From VFMC01 sp046331225 (GTDB lineage Bacteria > Actinomycetota > Acidimicrobiia > Acidimicrobiales > Ilumatobacteraceae): a stretch of DNA of 64,000 nucleotides. The translations under genes and the position numbers were made by a program. The stretch's first letter is position 1; each line of letters opens with the position of its first letter. The stretch spans positions 310,001-374,000 of the forward strand of contig JAXLRF010000003.1 of assembly GCA_046331225.1 (NCBI GenBank), given 5' to 3'. Shown here one piece after another: positions 51,533 through 59,503 of the stretch. Under the pieces are notes generated by a model, which did not search any database, was not told where the DNA came from, and saw only the letters and a program-made list of their open reading frames with translations.

Positions 51533-51625
51533 CCGTCCAGAACTGCCGTGATGCTCGGGTTGGTGCATTGCGGGAGCCAGCGAATACGGGCAATCTGCGG
51601 CGATGGTCGCAACAGGAACGATGTC

Positions 51626-52087
51626 ATGAGCGATCACTGGATCCGCGTGATTCCGACCGACCCGGCGTTCGTGCCGGACTCAGCTGCTGGAGGGCGAGCG
51701 TGCGACCTTCTGCAGGGCTACGCGCCGGCTGGGCCTTCGGGTAGTCCGGCGCGTCAAGTCGATGTGGGACACATCGCCTTCATCGATGCTGGGTCGAACT
51801 TCGAGTCGATGAGCTGTCCGTGGTGCGGCGCTGCCGTTGAGGTCGAGTGGTGGCAAATGCAGATGGATCACGCCGCGCGCTCGGAGTTTCGTGACCTGTT
51901 GACACGCACTCCTTGCTGCGACGTGACAACCAGCCTGAACGACCTGCACTACGAATGGCCACAGGGCTTCGCTCGATGGTGGCTGGAGGTCATGAACCCG
52001 CTGCGAGGCCCGCTCAGCCAGGAGCAGGTGACCTCAATCGGAGACGCGCTCGGGCACCCCGTCCGATGCATCTACGTTCACTACTGA
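51626..52087 (+). CDS. Hypothetical cysteine-rich protein
   Basis: A 153-aa soluble protein with CPWC and a later CC pair (SCPWCGAAVEVEWWQMQM, TRTPCCDVTTSLNDLHYEWP), suggesting a zinc-binding or redox site. Tryptophan-rich. Similar small proteins occur in streptomycetes as hypothetical genes. ATG 51626 is preceded by GGAACGATGTC with no strong ribosome site. Confidence 0.6.
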   Translation: MSDHWIRVIPTDPAFVPDSAAGGRACDLLQGYAPAGPSGSPARQVDVGHIAFIDAGSNFESMSCPWCGAAVEVEWWQMQMDHAARSEFRDLLTRTPCCDVTTSLNDLHYEWPQGFARWWLEVMNPLRGPLSQEQVTSIGDALGHPVRCIYVHY

Positions 52088-52110
52088 TCCGGCGCGATCA
52101 GATCTGCCGC

Positions 52111-52147
52111 TATGCGCTACCTCGCCGATCTCGTGGGGGAGCGCATA
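52111..52147. repeat. Hairpin following the intergenic motif
   Basis: TATGCGCT (52111-52118) and AGCGCATA (52140-52147) are perfect 8-bp arms around a 21-nt loop in the gap between convergent genes; may serve as terminator. Confidence 0.5.
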
Positions 52148-52220
52148 ACGACGGCGCCATTGACCCGGCGTTTGGGGATACGTCTGCCGAGTCGATGGGT
52201 GGGCGGCCTTTATTGGCTCG

Positions 52221-54008
52221 CTAGATGCGGCGGCTCCATTCCTGGTCGCTGACTCGGGTGACGGATGCGACCATGCGGATGAGTTCGTCGGCGTCCACGT
52301 TGTAGGCCTCGAAGTTGATGGCGTGTCCCTCGATCACGACGCCCGCCTGGAGGAACTGTGGATCAGTGGGGTCGCGGGAGATGTAGACGGTTCCGGAGTC
52401 GGTCGTGATGGCGTTGATGGGCCAGGTGATGCCGTTCGCGAGTGCGTCGACACCGTGGTCGGATTCGACGAGCATGGTGATCGTGGCTGCGGTGTCGTTT
52501 GTCCACTCGACGGCATATGCGAGTTCGGGTCGGTGCTCGAACGGGACCTCGGCGAGTTCGAACGGCAGGTCGACGGACGGGGATTCGTCGACGTTGACGA
52601 CGCCGAGTGCGTCGGCGACGGCTCGGGCCTGGTCGGCGGACAGGCCGCCGGTTGCGATGAAGTCATGGCGGCCGTCGGGACGTGTGACGTCGATTCGATA
52701 CGAGGGCCAGGCGTCGTTGGTCGTGAAGTCCTGGAAGCCGTCGACAGTGTCTGATCCGTTGGGGCTGATGATGACCATGACAACAGGCGGGGTGTCACCG
52801 GTCCCGACGTAGAGCTTCGTTTCCGTGGGGGCCGCTTGGCTCCCCTCGAGGTCGGTGGTGCGGTAGCTGGCTGCCTGGTCTGGGAACCCGTCGGGCATCT
52901 CGATCGGGAGTAGCCGGAGAGGTTCGGATATCGGTCCCGTCACGTTGTCGACAGTCGTGGTGCTCGGTGCCGGCGCGATGGTCGGTGATTGCGTGACGGC
53001 GGTGTCGAGCGCTTGGGTGATCTCGGCTTCGGTGAGCCCGGAGGTCGTGATCGGAGCCGTCAGTCGCCACCGGATGAGTAGCCCGTTGTCGCGGATCTGG
53101 GACACGGCGATCTCGTCGCTGCCGGCGGTGACATGGGTGCTGTTGCCTGTTGGGGAGAGGACTCCGGTGTCCTGGAACGGTCGGTCGACAGCCGTGCCGA
53201 GGGCGTTGCTGGCAAGTTCGACTGCGATGTCGGGGTCGATCAGCTCGCCGGTGTTGCGGGCCAATGCGGCCAGGTCGCTGGTGACGAGGTCGAACAAACC
53301 GTCCGCGGCGGCCGCCAGATCATCTGCAGAGAACGTCGAGTCTGCGCACGGTTCGTTCCAGTGCCTGCAGGTGACGTGGACGCCGATGCCGTCCTGGCCC
53401 ACGAGGAGCAACGTTCCATCCGGGTACGGGTATGCGTTCCGACCAGAGGAGCCCTCCGGGATGGGAGCAAGGGTGGGTTGAACGGCACCAAGGCTCTCGC
53501 CGGCTGGCACTGGATCGAATGCGAGTTTCCGGCCCGCGTCGTCGAAGACAGAGAGCCGAAGCGTGGAGTTCGCAGCGCGGGGCTGCACCGCTACAGCGAT
53601 CCATTCGCCTGCGGGCAGCTCGTCGAGGATCCGGCTCATCACCTCCTGGCCCGCCGAAGCCGTGTCTGGCGTCTGGCGGGGGTCAGTCGGCGGTGAGGAC
53701 GTGACCGTGTCGGTCTCTGTCTGCGCGCCCGTGGAGGATGGCTCCGGATCCGAGGCGAGCCTCGCTACGAGTCCTCCAAGGACCAGGAGAAGAGCTGCAG
53801 CTGCCCCGATGACGGCATTGCGTCGCGAGCGCCGGTCAGTACTCGGCCCGGTATCGACAATCGGCGACGGCGGGTCCGCCACGGCAACCGTGAACGGCTC
53901 GGTCACAGGGTGCGGCAGTGCGTCGAGCAACGGCATCACCGCGGCGAGGGTCTCGCGAAGCCGTTCCTCCAGTTCGGAGTCGTCCAACGAAGAACCGGTC
54001 GTGCTCAT
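52221..54008 (-). CDS. Large membrane-anchored protein, putative anti-sigma partner
   Basis: A 595-aa protein. The first 80 residues are cytoplasmic (ELEERLRETLAAVMPLLDAL PHPVTEPFTVAV, space mine), followed by a transmembrane helix (AVIGAAAALLLVLGGLVARL) and a large extracytoplasmic region with beta-rich segments and low-complexity linkers. It is encoded directly after the ECF sigma factor (ATGA overlap), the position of an anti-sigma factor, and the layout (short cytoplasmic helix region, one helix, outer sensor) fits. No classic zinc anti-sigma motif (HxxxCxxC) is seen. Confidence 0.65.
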   Translation of the reverse strand: MSTTGSSLDDSELEERLRETLAAVMPLLDALPHPVTEPFTVAVADPPSPIVDTGPSTDRRSRRNAVIGAAAALLLVLGGLVARLASDPEPSSTGAQTETDTVTSSPPTDPRQTPDTASAGQEVMSRILDELPAGEWIAVAVQPRAANSTLRLSVFDDAGRKLAFDPVPAGESLGAVQPTLAPIPEGSSGRNAYPYPDGTLLLVGQDGIGVHVTCRHWNEPCADSTFSADDLAAAADGLFDLVTSDLAALARNTGELIDPDIAVELASNALGTAVDRPFQDTGVLSPTGNSTHVTAGSDEIAVSQIRDNGLLIRWRLTAPITTSGLTEAEITQALDTAVTQSPTIAPAPSTTTVDNVTGPISEPLRLLPIEMPDGFPDQAASYRTTDLEGSQAAPTETKLYVGTGDTPPVVMVIISPNGSDTVDGFQDFTTNDAWPSYRIDVTRPDGRHDFIATGGLSADQARAVADALGVVNVDESPSVDLPFELAEVPFEHRPELAYAVEWTNDTAATITMLVESDHGVDALANGITWPINAITTDSGTVYISRDPTDPQFLQAGVVIEGHAINFEAYNVDADELIRMVASVTRVSDQEWSRRI

Positions 54009-54520
54009 CGAGACACCCTTTCCTTGAGATCCCGCAGCGCCCGGTGCAGGGTCGATTTCACCGTTCCCGCAGGCCACCCCATCACGTCAGCGATGTCGGC
54101 CTCACCGAGATCGCACCAAAACCGCAGCACCACCACCGCCCGCTGTCGGGCCGGCAACGTCATGACCACCGACCACGTCTCATCAAGCTCAGGAATGCCA
54201 GTCACGGGCGCAGGATCAAGCGTCACCCGGGAAGCAACCTTGCGACGACGAAGCGCCTTCAGACACAGATTCACCACCGACCGCTGCAGATACCCCGCCG
54301 GATTCTCCACCTGCGCATGTCGACGAAACAGCCCAGCGAAAGCGTCCTGCACGATCTCCTCGGCCAACGACCGGTCCAACGTGATCGCCGTCGCCAGCCG
54401 AGTCAGCCTCACCCGCTCCGAGCGATACAGAGCCTCCACCGTCGGCCCCGAAGCCGACCGAACGCGCAGCAACGGATCGATCGACACCTCACTCCGCCCG
54501 ACGTGACCCTGCTGCTCCAC
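54005..54520 (-). CDS. ECF-type RNA polymerase sigma factor (SigE-like)
   Basis: A 171-aa group IV sigma factor. Region 2 is visible in RLATAITLDRSLAEEIVQDA FAGLFRR (space mine) and YLQRSVVNLCLKALRRRK. Region 4 carries LPARQRAVVVLRFWCDLGEA and the HTH VMGWPAGTVKSTLHRALRDL. GTG 54520 is the start. It is coupled to the downstream membrane protein, which may restrain it. Its target promoters are not evident in the window. Confidence 0.85.
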   Translation of the reverse strand: MEQQGHVGRSEVSIDPLLRVRSASGPTVEALYRSERVRLTRLATAITLDRSLAEEIVQDAFAGLFRRHAQVENPAGYLQRSVVNLCLKALRRRKVASRVTLDPAPVTGIPELDETWSVVMTLPARQRAVVVLRFWCDLGEADIADVMGWPAGTVKSTLHRALRDLKERVSR

Positions 54521-54662
54521 AACCCGACCTGACCCCCAACCGACCGCAAAGGTTCCCAGACGTCCAAGTCCACCTCCCAGCCACGCCGCAGAGCCGGCGG
54601 TAGGGGGCGCGTGCGGCTGCAGTTACTGCGCGCCAGATAAGTGGCCGAACTGCATCGCGGCC

Positions 54663-55034
54663 TCAGCTCACGCCGAGGCTGACCTTCACTGCTGCATCGA
54701 CACGGGTCATCGTCTCAGTAGGGAGCGTCGCAATAACTCCGAGCTTCCTGTTGATCCGCTTGTCGCGGTCGACCGTCCGAATGTGCCCGCACTCGATGAC
54801 CGAATCCTTGCCGCCAGGGCCGAGTTCCGCCGCGTTGACAGGTACCTGGACCGGCAGGTGCTTGTCCTGCCTTCGATCGGTGATCGGAGCCACGATGGTG
54901 AGTGGGCTGTGCTTGTTGCCAACGTCGTTTTGAATCACGACGCAGGGCCGATCGTCTCCCTGCTTCTCGCCCCCGAGCGCACCGCTCAAGTTCACACGAA
55001 CCACGTCTCCGCGTCGGATCTCGATGTCTGCCAT
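54663..55034 (-). CDS. mazF: PemK/MazF-family endoribonuclease toxin
   Basis: A 123-aa MazF-type toxin. IRRGDVVRVNLSGALGGEKQ GDDRPCVVIQNDVGN (space mine) matches the RGDI/R-P-VVIQ barrel of MazF, and TIVAPITDR and VIECGHIRTVDRDKRI follow in the expected order. It cleaves RNA at specific sites in the free-living toxin. No antitoxin is recognisable upstream, where the 5' neighbour is cut by an IS21 insertion at 55213. ATG 55034 starts the domain. Confidence 0.82.
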   Translation of the reverse strand: MADIEIRRGDVVRVNLSGALGGEKQGDDRPCVVIQNDVGNKHSPLTIVAPITDRRQDKHLPVQVPVNAAELGPGGKDSVIECGHIRTVDRDKRINRKLGVIATLPTETMTRVDAAVKVSLGVS

Positions 55035-55207
55035 CACAGCAGTCTCGCGGAATGCGGACGACTGCCAAGCCAACCGGTATGGGGCTGGCGATAGCTCAGT
55101 GAGAGTGGCGCCGCGTCGCCGGGCCGAGATCACCGGCGATGACGCGGAAGACGAAGCGGACGACTGCTGTGAGCTGGCGAGCATCCGCGTCTCGCACGTG
55201 AAGCAGT

Positions 55208-55212
55208 GAGTC
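55208..55212. repeat. Target-site duplication GAGTC (left copy)
   Basis: GAGTC directly abuts the left end of the IS21 element (TGTGAGCGCTC starts at 55213). The same pentamer sits at 57578-57582 on the other side. Confidence 0.8.
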
Positions 55213-55293
55213 TGTGAGCGCTCAGGAGAAGGCGCGTTCGGCGCTCACCAAAACCCGCGGTTGATGCTCGGGTCTGTGGTCGGCGGGGTGAGG

Positions 55294-56073
55294 TTATCGG
55301 TCGGGGTTGGTGGTGGCGATCTCGAGGCCGTTGTGCTCGCGGAGACGCCATGAGGGGCCTCGGATGTTGAACACGATGGCTTTGTGCATGAGCCGATCGA
55401 GGATGGCGGCGGCGACGACGGCGTCACCGAAGATCTGGCCCCAAGCGGGCAGCCCGCGGTTCGTGGTGACGAGCGTTGGGTGGCCTTTCTCGTAGCGGGT
55501 GTTGACGACGTGGAAGAACATCGCTGCGCCTTCGGTCCCGCCGATCGGCAGGAGGCCGACGTCGTCGATGACCATCACCGTCGGTGCGGTGTAGGTCTTC
55601 AACTTCGTGGCGAGGGTGCCGTCGTGTTGGGCGCGGATGAGGGTCTTGCACATGTTGTCGGCGGTGGTGAAGTAGCCGCGGTAGCCGGCCTCGACCGCGA
55701 CGGTCGCGAGTGCGACAGCGAGGTGGGTCTTGCCGCAGCCGGGTTGGCCGAGGAACAGGATCGGCCGGTTCTCTTCGATGAAGCGGAGGGTGGCGAGGTC
55801 CTCGATGAGCTTGCGATCGACGGACGGTTGGAACTCGAAGTCGAAGTCGGCGAGCGTGCGCCGGTAGGGGAACCGGGCGTAACGCAGCCGGGCCGCCAAT
55901 CTGCGGTTGCGGTCGACGGTGGCTTGTTCGGCGACGAGCCGGGCGAGGAACTCGACGTGTGACCACTCGTTCAGCCTGGCTTCTTCGGCGAGCACGGCGA
56001 ACGAGGCTGCGGCGGCGTCGAGGTGGAGGTAGCCGAGGTCGGCCTTGATCTGCTCGTAGAACCCGGTGCTCAT
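55294..56073 (-). CDS. istB: IstB-like ATP-binding helper protein (IS21)
   Basis: A 259-aa AAA+ ATPase with Walker A GQPGCGKTHL and Walker B VMVIDDVGLL (about 100-170). IstB loads the IstA transposase on target DNA by ATP-dependent DNA bending. Intact; it overlaps istA by 4 bp. Confidence 0.93.
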   Translation of the reverse strand: MSTGFYEQIKADLGYLHLDAAAASFAVLAEEARLNEWSHVEFLARLVAEQATVDRNRRLAARLRYARFPYRRTLADFDFEFQPSVDRKLIEDLATLRFIEENRPILFLGQPGCGKTHLAVALATVAVEAGYRGYFTTADNMCKTLIRAQHDGTLATKLKTYTAPTVMVIDDVGLLPIGGTEGAAMFFHVVNTRYEKGHPTLVTTNRGLPAWGQIFGDAVVAAAILDRLMHKAIVFNIRGPSWRLREHNGLEIATTNPDR

Positions 56074-57422
56074 GCGAGGTCCTCCAGATCGACATCGAGT
56101 TCGATGTCGACGGTGATGTCGATGCCGTAGCGCTGTTCGAGGTCGGGGGTGTCGACGTCGTAGTCGCCGTCACCGAACCCCAACTGCTCCAGGGCTGGGT
56201 CTGTTGCAGATGCAACGAGGTGGAGATGGCGGCCGTCGTGTTTCGGGCGGCCGGCCATCGCAGCGGTCTCGATCTGGGCCCGGTGCTCCGGGAGCCACAC
56301 GATCTCCGGTGCCGGCTTGTCCTGAAGTTCGTGAGTGACGATGAGTCGGCCGGCGTGGCGGACGGTGAACTGGCGACTGTCGACCGGGCGGCGGATCTCG
56401 ACGAGCTGACCGAGCACGTTCGCTGGGAGCCCGTAGCGGCCGCCGTCGACGGAGATGAACGGCACGATGTTGTGGACCCGGCGGGTCTCGACGTAGTCGG
56501 TGTCGAACCGCACCCGCGGCAACGGTGTGAGGAACGGCCGCTCGACGATCAGCCGGTCCGCCGGTCGCTCACCCGTGGTCCTCGACTTGACGCCGTGCAC
56601 GCGTGCCTCGAGCCAACGCTCAGCCCTGCGGTTCAACTCGGCCAGATCGGCCGGGATGCCGTCGAGCTCGACCTCGGGGAGGAAGGTCTCCTGCAACTGG
56701 CGGAACGGCCGCTCGACCTTGCCCTTGCGTTTCGCGTCACGGGCCTTGCAGGAGGTGATCGTCGTGGTGTGATGCGCGGCGAACCCGACCGTCGGTGGGT
56801 GCAGCACGAACCGTTGTCCCTGTGATCGGCCGAGCGCACCCATCCGATCAGTGCGACATGCGGCCGGGATCCCGCCGGTGGCGTCGAAGAACCGGGCGAT
56901 CCCTTCGAAGGTGTGCTGACGGTCCTCCGACGTGGTGAACCACCAGATCCGCCACCGAGACCAGCACAAGATCATCCCGAAACACCACAACGGCGTGCCC
57001 CACCCCCAGCGGCGTGCCCAGTCAGACAGGTCGCAGAAGTCGAACTGGGCTTCCTCGCCCGGGTCGGTGTGGATCGGCATCGACACGGCTTCCGCCGCCC
57101 GGAACCGCGGCCCTCGGATCGCCCGGAGCTCACGGGTCACGGTCGAGTAGCCGCCGGTGAACTTCTCCGCCTGCAACTTGTTGAACACCGACACGCCCAG
57201 CAGCCGCGGGTAGGTGTCGATCAGCGTCGCGATCCGTTGCTTCCAGAACGCGTTCATCACCAACGCCGAGTCCGGCACCTGCCGGCCCGCCGGTGGTCCT
57301 TCGGCCTTCAGATGTTGGGAGATCGTCGACGGGTGGAACCCCGTCTCAGCAGCGATCTCGTCCAGCGTCCAGCCCTGCTTTCGCAGTTCATGCACTTTCA
57401 CGTACGTCTCCTGGTTCATCAT
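56070..57422 (-). CDS. istA: IstA-like transposase (IS21)
   Basis: A 450-aa DDE transposase: N-terminal HTH (HELRKQGWTLDEIAAETGFH PSTISQHL, space mine), catalytic core with an Asp in EEAQFDFCDL, an Asp in AACRTDRMGA and a Glu in GKVERPFRQLQETF, and a C-terminal DNA-binding beta domain. ATG 57422 follows a GGAGG about 11 nt upstream. It appears full-length. Confidence 0.93.
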   Translation of the reverse strand: MMNQETYVKVHELRKQGWTLDEIAAETGFHPSTISQHLKAEGPPAGRQVPDSALVMNAFWKQRIATLIDTYPRLLGVSVFNKLQAEKFTGGYSTVTRELRAIRGPRFRAAEAVSMPIHTDPGEEAQFDFCDLSDWARRWGWGTPLWCFGMILCWSRWRIWWFTTSEDRQHTFEGIARFFDATGGIPAACRTDRMGALGRSQGQRFVLHPPTVGFAAHHTTTITSCKARDAKRKGKVERPFRQLQETFLPEVELDGIPADLAELNRRAERWLEARVHGVKSRTTGERPADRLIVERPFLTPLPRVRFDTDYVETRRVHNIVPFISVDGGRYGLPANVLGQLVEIRRPVDSRQFTVRHAGRLIVTHELQDKPAPEIVWLPEHRAQIETAAMAGRPKHDGRHLHLVASATDPALEQLGFGDGDYDVDTPDLEQRYGIDITVDIELDVDLEDLA

Positions 57423-57769
57423 GGAGAGCGGTTCCTCCAACGGTCGTGGCTTGGTCGCTCGACACGTTGGAGGAACCACCCGCTCCCGGGTGGGATGGTT
57501 GATGCCGGCCAGAAGACCCCCGACATCAACCGCGGATTTCAGTGAGCACAGAACGCGGATCTCACCGAGCGCTCACAGAGTCTGCGACGGGTTGGCGCGG
57601 TGACCGCGCCGCCTTGCGCGGCTGGCGTTAGGACCAGGACTGGGACGAATGTGCCAGGGCTACAACGAGGACAACAAGCTGGGTCGGCATCGAAGAGGGG
57701 ACGATCGATCACGAGACACGGCGGCGTCGCGGGAGCAATGTGGTAGCGAGTCATGCCAGCATTGGCCTC
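57423..57769. other. IS21 right end and gap before the nuclease/helicase operon
   Basis: 57423-57577 is the terminal part of IS21. After the GAGTC duplication, 57583-57769 holds no gene. A 17-bp palindrome GGCGCGGT-G-ACCGCGCC (57594-57610) lies about 160 bp before the OLD nuclease gene and could be its operator. Confidence 0.5.
57578..57582. repeat. Target-site duplication GAGTC (right copy)
   Basis: Right-hand copy of the 5-bp GAGTC that flanks the IS21 element, adjacent to the ACA end at 57577. Confidence 0.8.
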
Positions 57770-59503
57770 ATGCGGGTTCACCATGTTCGGGTTTGCAACT
57801 TCCGGGGCATCAAGACCCTCGATTGGCATCCCCGCCACGGACTCAACTGTCTCATCGGCCCAGGTGACTCGTGTAAGACCACCGTCCTCGACGCCATCTC
57901 CGTGACGCTTGCTCACCGCTGGAACCTGACGTTCAGTGACGCCGACTTCTACAGCGGTGACCCAGGCAACGCAATTCAGATCGACATCACGCTCACCGGT
58001 CTTGACCCTGCGTCGCTCGCCAAGGAGACGTTCGGAGAATGCCTTCGTGGGCTGGGACCGGATGGAACGCTTCATGACGAACCCGTTGCCGGAACGAACC
58101 CCGCTATAACGATTCGTCTCACCGTGGACGCCAGTCTTGAGCCAGCTTGGTGGCTGGTACGTGGGCCCACATACGAACCACGCCGCATCTCAGCGCTTCA
58201 GCGGCAGCACCTGCTCGTCCACCGCATCGATGAGACCGCCACCGAGCACCTCACCTGGTCGAGGTCGTCGGCGCTCGCGCGTGGCACGGCCCCGTCTCCG
58301 GAGTTGCCGGGCCTGCTAGCAAGCTCCCAGCGCGCGGCGCGCAAGGCGATCTTCGATCACCCATCCGACGCCCTGCAGCAAGCAGCGGCCGCCGCATCCG
58401 TCGCGGCGAGCACGACGGCCGCCACTGTCATCGGGGACCCCAGACCCGGGCTCGACCCGGCAGTCCAACTTCGCTCTGGATCCCTGGTATTGCACGATGG
58501 TGAATTGCCAATCGCGACACGCGGCTTGGGTTCGCGCCGCTTGACCAGCCTTGCGGTCCAACGATGGGCCACGAGCGGTACCGGAGTACTGCTGCTGGAC
58601 GAAGTGGAGGCGGGGCTCGAACCGCACCGCGTTCGGCATCTGATCCGAGGACTTCGCACAGCACAGGGCGAGGCAATGCAGGTTTTCTGCACCACGCATT
58701 CACCGACCGTGATCGAAGAGGCGGCGGTGGCAGAGCTGTGCGTCGTGCGGACCGTCGACGGCTCGTGTGCAATCACGTCCATCTCGGAGGGAGAGCTGCC
58801 GCCCGACGACGCCGGGCAAGCACTCGCCCGTTCAAGTCCGTCGGCATTCTTGAGCCGTCGGATCGCTGTGATGGAGGGCAAGACCGAAGTCGGCATCGCT
58901 CGGGCGCTGATGGAACACTTCGATCTGGACGCCCCTGCGAGCTCGGCGGCAGTGCGAGGAGTCGTAACGGTTGATGGGGCCGGCGCAACCGTCGCACCGG
59001 TTCGAGCGGTTGGCCTCGCCCACCTCGGTTACGACGTAGCCCTGATCGTCGACAACGACGGCAACACCTCCGAAGCCGAGCTGAACGGCGCCACAGACGC
59101 CGGTTGCACCGTCATTCAAGTCGGACAGGGCCACGACATCGAGGCGGAGGTTGCCGCTTCCCTACCGATCCCGGGGCTACAAGAAGTCGTTGATCTCGCA
59201 GTCGCGCTCTCAGACTCGGACGACCCACCGGAATCGATCCGCGCGATGGTTCAGGCGAGGCTTCCGGACGACACGATCGAACTGGCTGGTCTGGACATCA
59301 CCGGCTGGATCACGGTTGCGGGCGAGCCCGCCGTGCGGCTCGCGGTAGGCCGCGCAGCTTCCGCCAAGAAGTGGTTCAAGACAATAAGCAAGGGAGAGCA
59401 GCTGGGAAAGATCCTGGTCTCGAGAATGGACGAGATGGCCGGAACTCCGCTCGGCCAGTGGATCGATGCCCTACGGGCATTCACCCACCCGATCGCGCCA
59501 TGA
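57770..59503 (+). CDS. gajA: OLD-family ATP-dependent nuclease, Gabija GajA-like
   Basis: A 577-aa protein, matching the roughly 578-residue length of known GajA. N-terminal ABC/SMC-like ATPase: P-loop LIGPGDSCKTTVLDAI (Lys36), a signature-like GLGSRRLTSLAVQR and Walker B GVLLLDEVEAGLEP. C-terminal TOPRIM nuclease: Glu369 in AVMEGKTEVGIA, Asp428/Asp430 in LIVDNDGNT, Lys533 in SAKKWFK. The P-loop has Cys where most have Gly (GPGDSCKT). ATG 57770 fits the first beta strand. Its stop overlaps the helicase gene ATG. Known Gabija complexes cut phage DNA when nucleotides are depleted. Confidence 0.72.
   Translation: MRVHHVRVCNFRGIKTLDWHPRHGLNCLIGPGDSCKTTVLDAISVTLAHRWNLTFSDADFYSGDPGNAIQIDITLTGLDPASLAKETFGECLRGLGPDGTLHDEPVAGTNPAITIRLTVDASLEPAWWLVRGPTYEPRRISALQRQHLLVHRIDETATEHLTWSRSSALARGTAPSPELPGLLASSQRAARKAIFDHPSDALQQAAAAASVAASTTAATVIGDPRPGLDPAVQLRSGSLVLHDGELPIATRGLGSRRLTSLAVQRWATSGTGVLLLDEVEAGLEPHRVRHLIRGLRTAQGEAMQVFCTTHSPTVIEEAAVAELCVVRTVDGSCAITSISEGELPPDDAGQALARSSPSAFLSRRIAVMEGKTEVGIARALMEHFDLDAPASSAAVRGVVTVDGAGATVAPVRAVGLAHLGYDVALIVDNDGNTSEAELNGATDAGCTVIQVGQGHDIEAEVAASLPIPGLQEVVDLAVALSDSDDPPESIRAMVQARLPDDTIELAGLDITGWITVAGEPAVRLAVGRAASAKKWFKTISKGEQLGKILVSRMDEMAGTPLGQWIDALRAFTHPIAP

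Larger units (their letters stand above)
49096..52115 (+). repeat. Dispersed intergenic motif CCAGAWCTGCCGAT, five copies
   Basis: Copies at 49096-49112, 50455-50472, 50853-50868, 51537-51554 and 52098-52115, always on the plus strand and always in the gap between genes, mostly within 5-12 bp after a stop codon. The shared core is CAGATCTGCCG or CAGAACTGCCG. Such a regular placement between small same-direction genes resembles gene-cassette spacers, but no integrase or standard attC is visible. Confidence 0.5.
55213..57577 (-). mobile_element. Complete IS21-family element
   Basis: A 2365-bp element with imperfect terminal inverted repeats, opening TGTGAGCGCTC at both ends. Further inner matches include CGCGTTC, GCTCAC and CCGCGGTTGATG. 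It carries istA and istB with ATGA overlap and is flanked by a 5-bp GAGTC duplication. Exact ends and intact genes indicate recent insertion and possible mobility. Confidence 0.92.

Noticed and set aside
49096..52115. Calling the small-gene region a true integron cassette array
   Set aside because: The repeated motif is suggestive, but I find no intI gene and no R'/R'' boxes (GTTRRRY/RYYYAAC) in the right arrangement, so it is reported only as a repeat.
55078..55125. tRNA-like opening (GGGGCTGGCGATAGCTCAGT)
   Set aside because: A D-arm-like GCTC/GAGT pairing exists but the loop is only 5 nt and no anticodon or T-arm follows.
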